Below are positions 62,467 through 64,000 of a DNA stretch of 64,000 nt, one piece after another. This DNA is from JAPPLB01 sp965218555 (GTDB lineage Bacteria > Acidobacteriota > Terriglobia > Bryobacterales > UBA6623): the NCBI GenBank assembly GCA_965218555.1, contig OZ244625.1, forward strand, positions 2,852,001 to 2,916,000, in the 5' to 3' direction. The position numbers and the translations under genes were made by a program. A model generated the notes under the pieces. The model saw nothing but the letters and a program-made list of their open reading frames with translations, was not told where the DNA came from and did not search any database. The number at the start of each line of letters is the position of its first letter. Position 1 is the stretch's first letter.

Positions 62467-63969
62467 ATGACGAAGTCAACACGCGGCGGTAGACCATTCG
62501 TCCGTACTCTGCTTTGTACGGGGCTTGCCCTCTTCACCGGCTTTGCTTCGCCGGCCCGGGACCGCTATGAGCACTACCTGATCCCAACGGGTGAACGGCA
62601 GCTCTTCCTGGACGACTTGCTGCTTGGAGCCGTGCACAACGTGGAGCGTGTCATTCATCAGCCGGTGAAGTACGAGGGCAACCCCGTCCTGCGGGCAGAC
62701 CGCCCTTGGGAAGGCGCGTCCATCCAAATACGAAGCGCGCCCGTGTGGGACCGTGAGGATGAACTCTACAAGATGTGGTATTTCGGCCCTCACAAGACGG
62801 GTCTTGCGACCTCAAGCGATGGGCTGCATTGGCGGAAGCCCGCTTTGGGCTTGCGCGAGCACGAAGGCTCGACTCAAAACAACATGGTTGTCGTCGAGGA
62901 AGATCCGGAAGCGTTCATCCAGCATGTCATCGCCGACCCGAACTCCCGGCCGGAGCGGCGCTACAAGGGCCTCACAGGATGGCGAAACCGCAGGCCGCTG
63001 GTTTCATCCGACGGGCTCGTTTTTCACGTGCTCGACGTGCCCGCGATCCCCAGCCAGGACGAATCGCATCTCAACTACGACGAGAAGGAACAACGCTACA
63101 TCGCCACGGTCAAGCAGCGCGGCCCGTTCGGACGATCGGTTTATCTATCCACGAGCAGCGACTTTGAGAGCTGGACTCCGCCCATGCTGATCTTCCACGC
63201 CGATTGGCTGGATCAGGAACTGGGCCGGCGGCGTATCCGCGAGCACCTGGCGAATCCAAAGCTCTACACCCCCTTGATCAACAAGCCGGACGAATACAAC
63301 GTCGAGATCTACAACATGCCCGTTTTCCCTTACGAGGGGACCTACATCGGCCTGCCGAACTTCTTCGAATCCAGTGGCCGCACGCCGCCTCCGCACAACA
63401 ATCAGGACGGGGTCAATTCCGTCAAGCTTGCCACCAGCCGCGACCTCCGACGCTGGACAAAGGTCGGCAACCGCGGCTCGTTCATTCCGGTGTCTGATTT
63501 CAACGACCGGAACCTCGACAGCGTCCAGATCCTCGCTGCGTCCCGCCCTATCGCCGTCGGCGAGGAACTCTGGTTCTACTACACCGGGATCAACCGCCGT
63601 TACAACCCGGACGGCAGCGGGACGGGCGGCATCCATCTGGCTAGGCTTCGCCGTGACGGCTTTGTCTCTTTCCACGCAGGTGACGAGGGCGGTTTCGTCG
63701 AAACGCGCGCCATCCGCTTCGAAGGCTCTCGTTTGTTCGTGAACGCCGATGCCTCCCATGGGGAAATCCGCGTCGACATCGTCAATGCGAGGGGCCGTGA
63801 AGTGCTTGCCGGCTGGGAACCCGAAAAATGCGCCCCCATTCGCGGCGATCACCTGCGCACCGAGGTGCAATGGCAAGGCAGGGAGCTTCGATCGCTGGCC
63901 GGCAAGACCGTCCGCTTCCGGTTCCACCTGCGCGGCGCCCACCTCTACTCGTTTTGGCTGGAGCCATAA
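62467..63969 (+). CDS. Secreted glycoside-hydrolase-like propeller protein
   Basis: 500 residues from ATG 62467; hydrophobic export signal (FVRTLLCTGLALFTGFAS). The propeller portion shows FLDDLLLGAVHNVERVIHQP, YEGNPVLRADRPWEG, ELYKMWYFGPHKTGLATSSDGLHW and SVKLATSRDLRRWTKVGN (quoted in part), the pattern of GH32/GH43-like proteins abundant in Planctomycetes and Acidobacteria. The C-terminal ~120 residues (ETRAIRFEGSRLFVNADASHG, VRFRFHLRGAHLYSFW) form a beta-sandwich that in related proteins packs on the propeller. The reaction is not known, but glycan cleavage outside the cell is the likely role. Confidence 0.8.
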   Translation: MTKSTRGGRPFVRTLLCTGLALFTGFASPARDRYEHYLIPTGERQLFLDDLLLGAVHNVERVIHQPVKYEGNPVLRADRPWEGASIQIRSAPVWDREDELYKMWYFGPHKTGLATSSDGLHWRKPALGLREHEGSTQNNMVVVEEDPEAFIQHVIADPNSRPERRYKGLTGWRNRRPLVSSDGLVFHVLDVPAIPSQDESHLNYDEKEQRYIATVKQRGPFGRSVYLSTSSDFESWTPPMLIFHADWLDQELGRRRIREHLANPKLYTPLINKPDEYNVEIYNMPVFPYEGTYIGLPNFFESSGRTPPPHNNQDGVNSVKLATSRDLRRWTKVGNRGSFIPVSDFNDRNLDSVQILAASRPIAVGEELWFYYTGINRRYNPDGSGTGGIHLARLRRDGFVSFHAGDEGGFVETRAIRFEGSRLFVNADASHGEIRVDIVNARGREVLAGWEPEKCAPIRGDHLRTEVQWQGRELRSLAGKTVRFRFHLRGAHLYSFWLEP

Positions 63970-64000
63970 GGTTGGTCCGTATGGAAGTGTAAATGTGCGG

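Overview
The window looks like a chromosomal segment of a GC-rich Acidobacteriota genome, most likely a Solibacter/Bryobacterales-type lineage. This rests on gene content only: two very large Oar-like TonB-dependent receptors with an N-terminal carboxypeptidase-regulatory-type domain, a planctomycete-type cytochrome c/DUF1549/DUF1553 protein followed by a DUF1501 protein, a DUF1592-DUF1552 pair, a sulfatase, a DUF1080 protein and two GH32/43-like propeller proteins. Many starts are GTG or TTG.

Layout. 0.4-4.7 kb: a secreted glycosidase-like propeller and a TonB receptor with a good sigma70-type promoter. 5.1-6.1 kb: an IS481 insertion sequence placed exactly at the stop codon of a D-aminoacylase-like amidohydrolase. 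8-13 kb: the heme/DUF1549/DUF1553 and DUF1501 pair. 13-15.3 kb: an MFS carrier and an SDR dehydrogenase. 15.6-19.3 kb: DUF1592 and DUF1552 (ATGA overlap) plus a small secreted protein. 19.4-19.6 kb: a dead mscL gene. 20.4-27.5 kb: XerD-type recombinase, a corrinoid-type periplasmic-binding-fold protein, sulfatase, homocysteine methyltransferase, an ASKHA/[2Fe-2S] corrinoid-activator-like protein and an NHL propeller. 27.7-33.1 kb: Memo-like protein, DUF1080, acyl-CoA carboxylase beta subunit and a DegT-type aminotransferase. 33.3-37.0 kb: second TonB receptor. 37.3-38.2 kb: an outer-membrane barrel gene carrying a 60-codon repeat insertion. 38.3-46.4 kb: a candidate genomic island at tRNA-Ala(CGC), dominated by a 2,348-residue Calx-beta/autotransporter protein. 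46.5-51.2 kb: a compact minus-strand operon of methyltransferase, membrane protein, DHDPS-like aldolase, epimerase and a hypothetical, then a VTT-domain membrane protein. 51.3-52.1 kb: IS3 relic and a broken PAP2 gene. 52.4-56.2 kb: MoxR ATPase, YchF-like GTPase, esterase and HIT protein. 56.4-61.5 kb: a tightly packed five-gene operon of C5 cytosine methyltransferase, GHKL ATPase, two unknown proteins and a Vsr-type endonuclease. 62.5-64 kb: a second propeller hydrolase.

Three things stand out. (1) The 56.4-61.5 kb operon is a candidate defence system of the methylase + GHKL ATPase + Vsr type with two uncharacterised subunits. (2) A dispersed ~182-bp palindromic-ended element occurs four times (21308, 31715, 37512, 54412), all in the same orientation; three copies abut stop codons and one is inserted in frame inside an outer-membrane protein gene, adding 60 codons, as Rickettsia palindromic elements do. 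(3) The last 14 nt of tRNA-Ala, including CCA, are repeated 8.1 kb away, bracketing the Calx-beta gene and several gene relics. The window also holds many decayed genes (mscL, PAP2, a DHDPS 5' fragment, an IS3 orfB fragment), pointing to active turnover. No CRISPR array or rRNA was seen.
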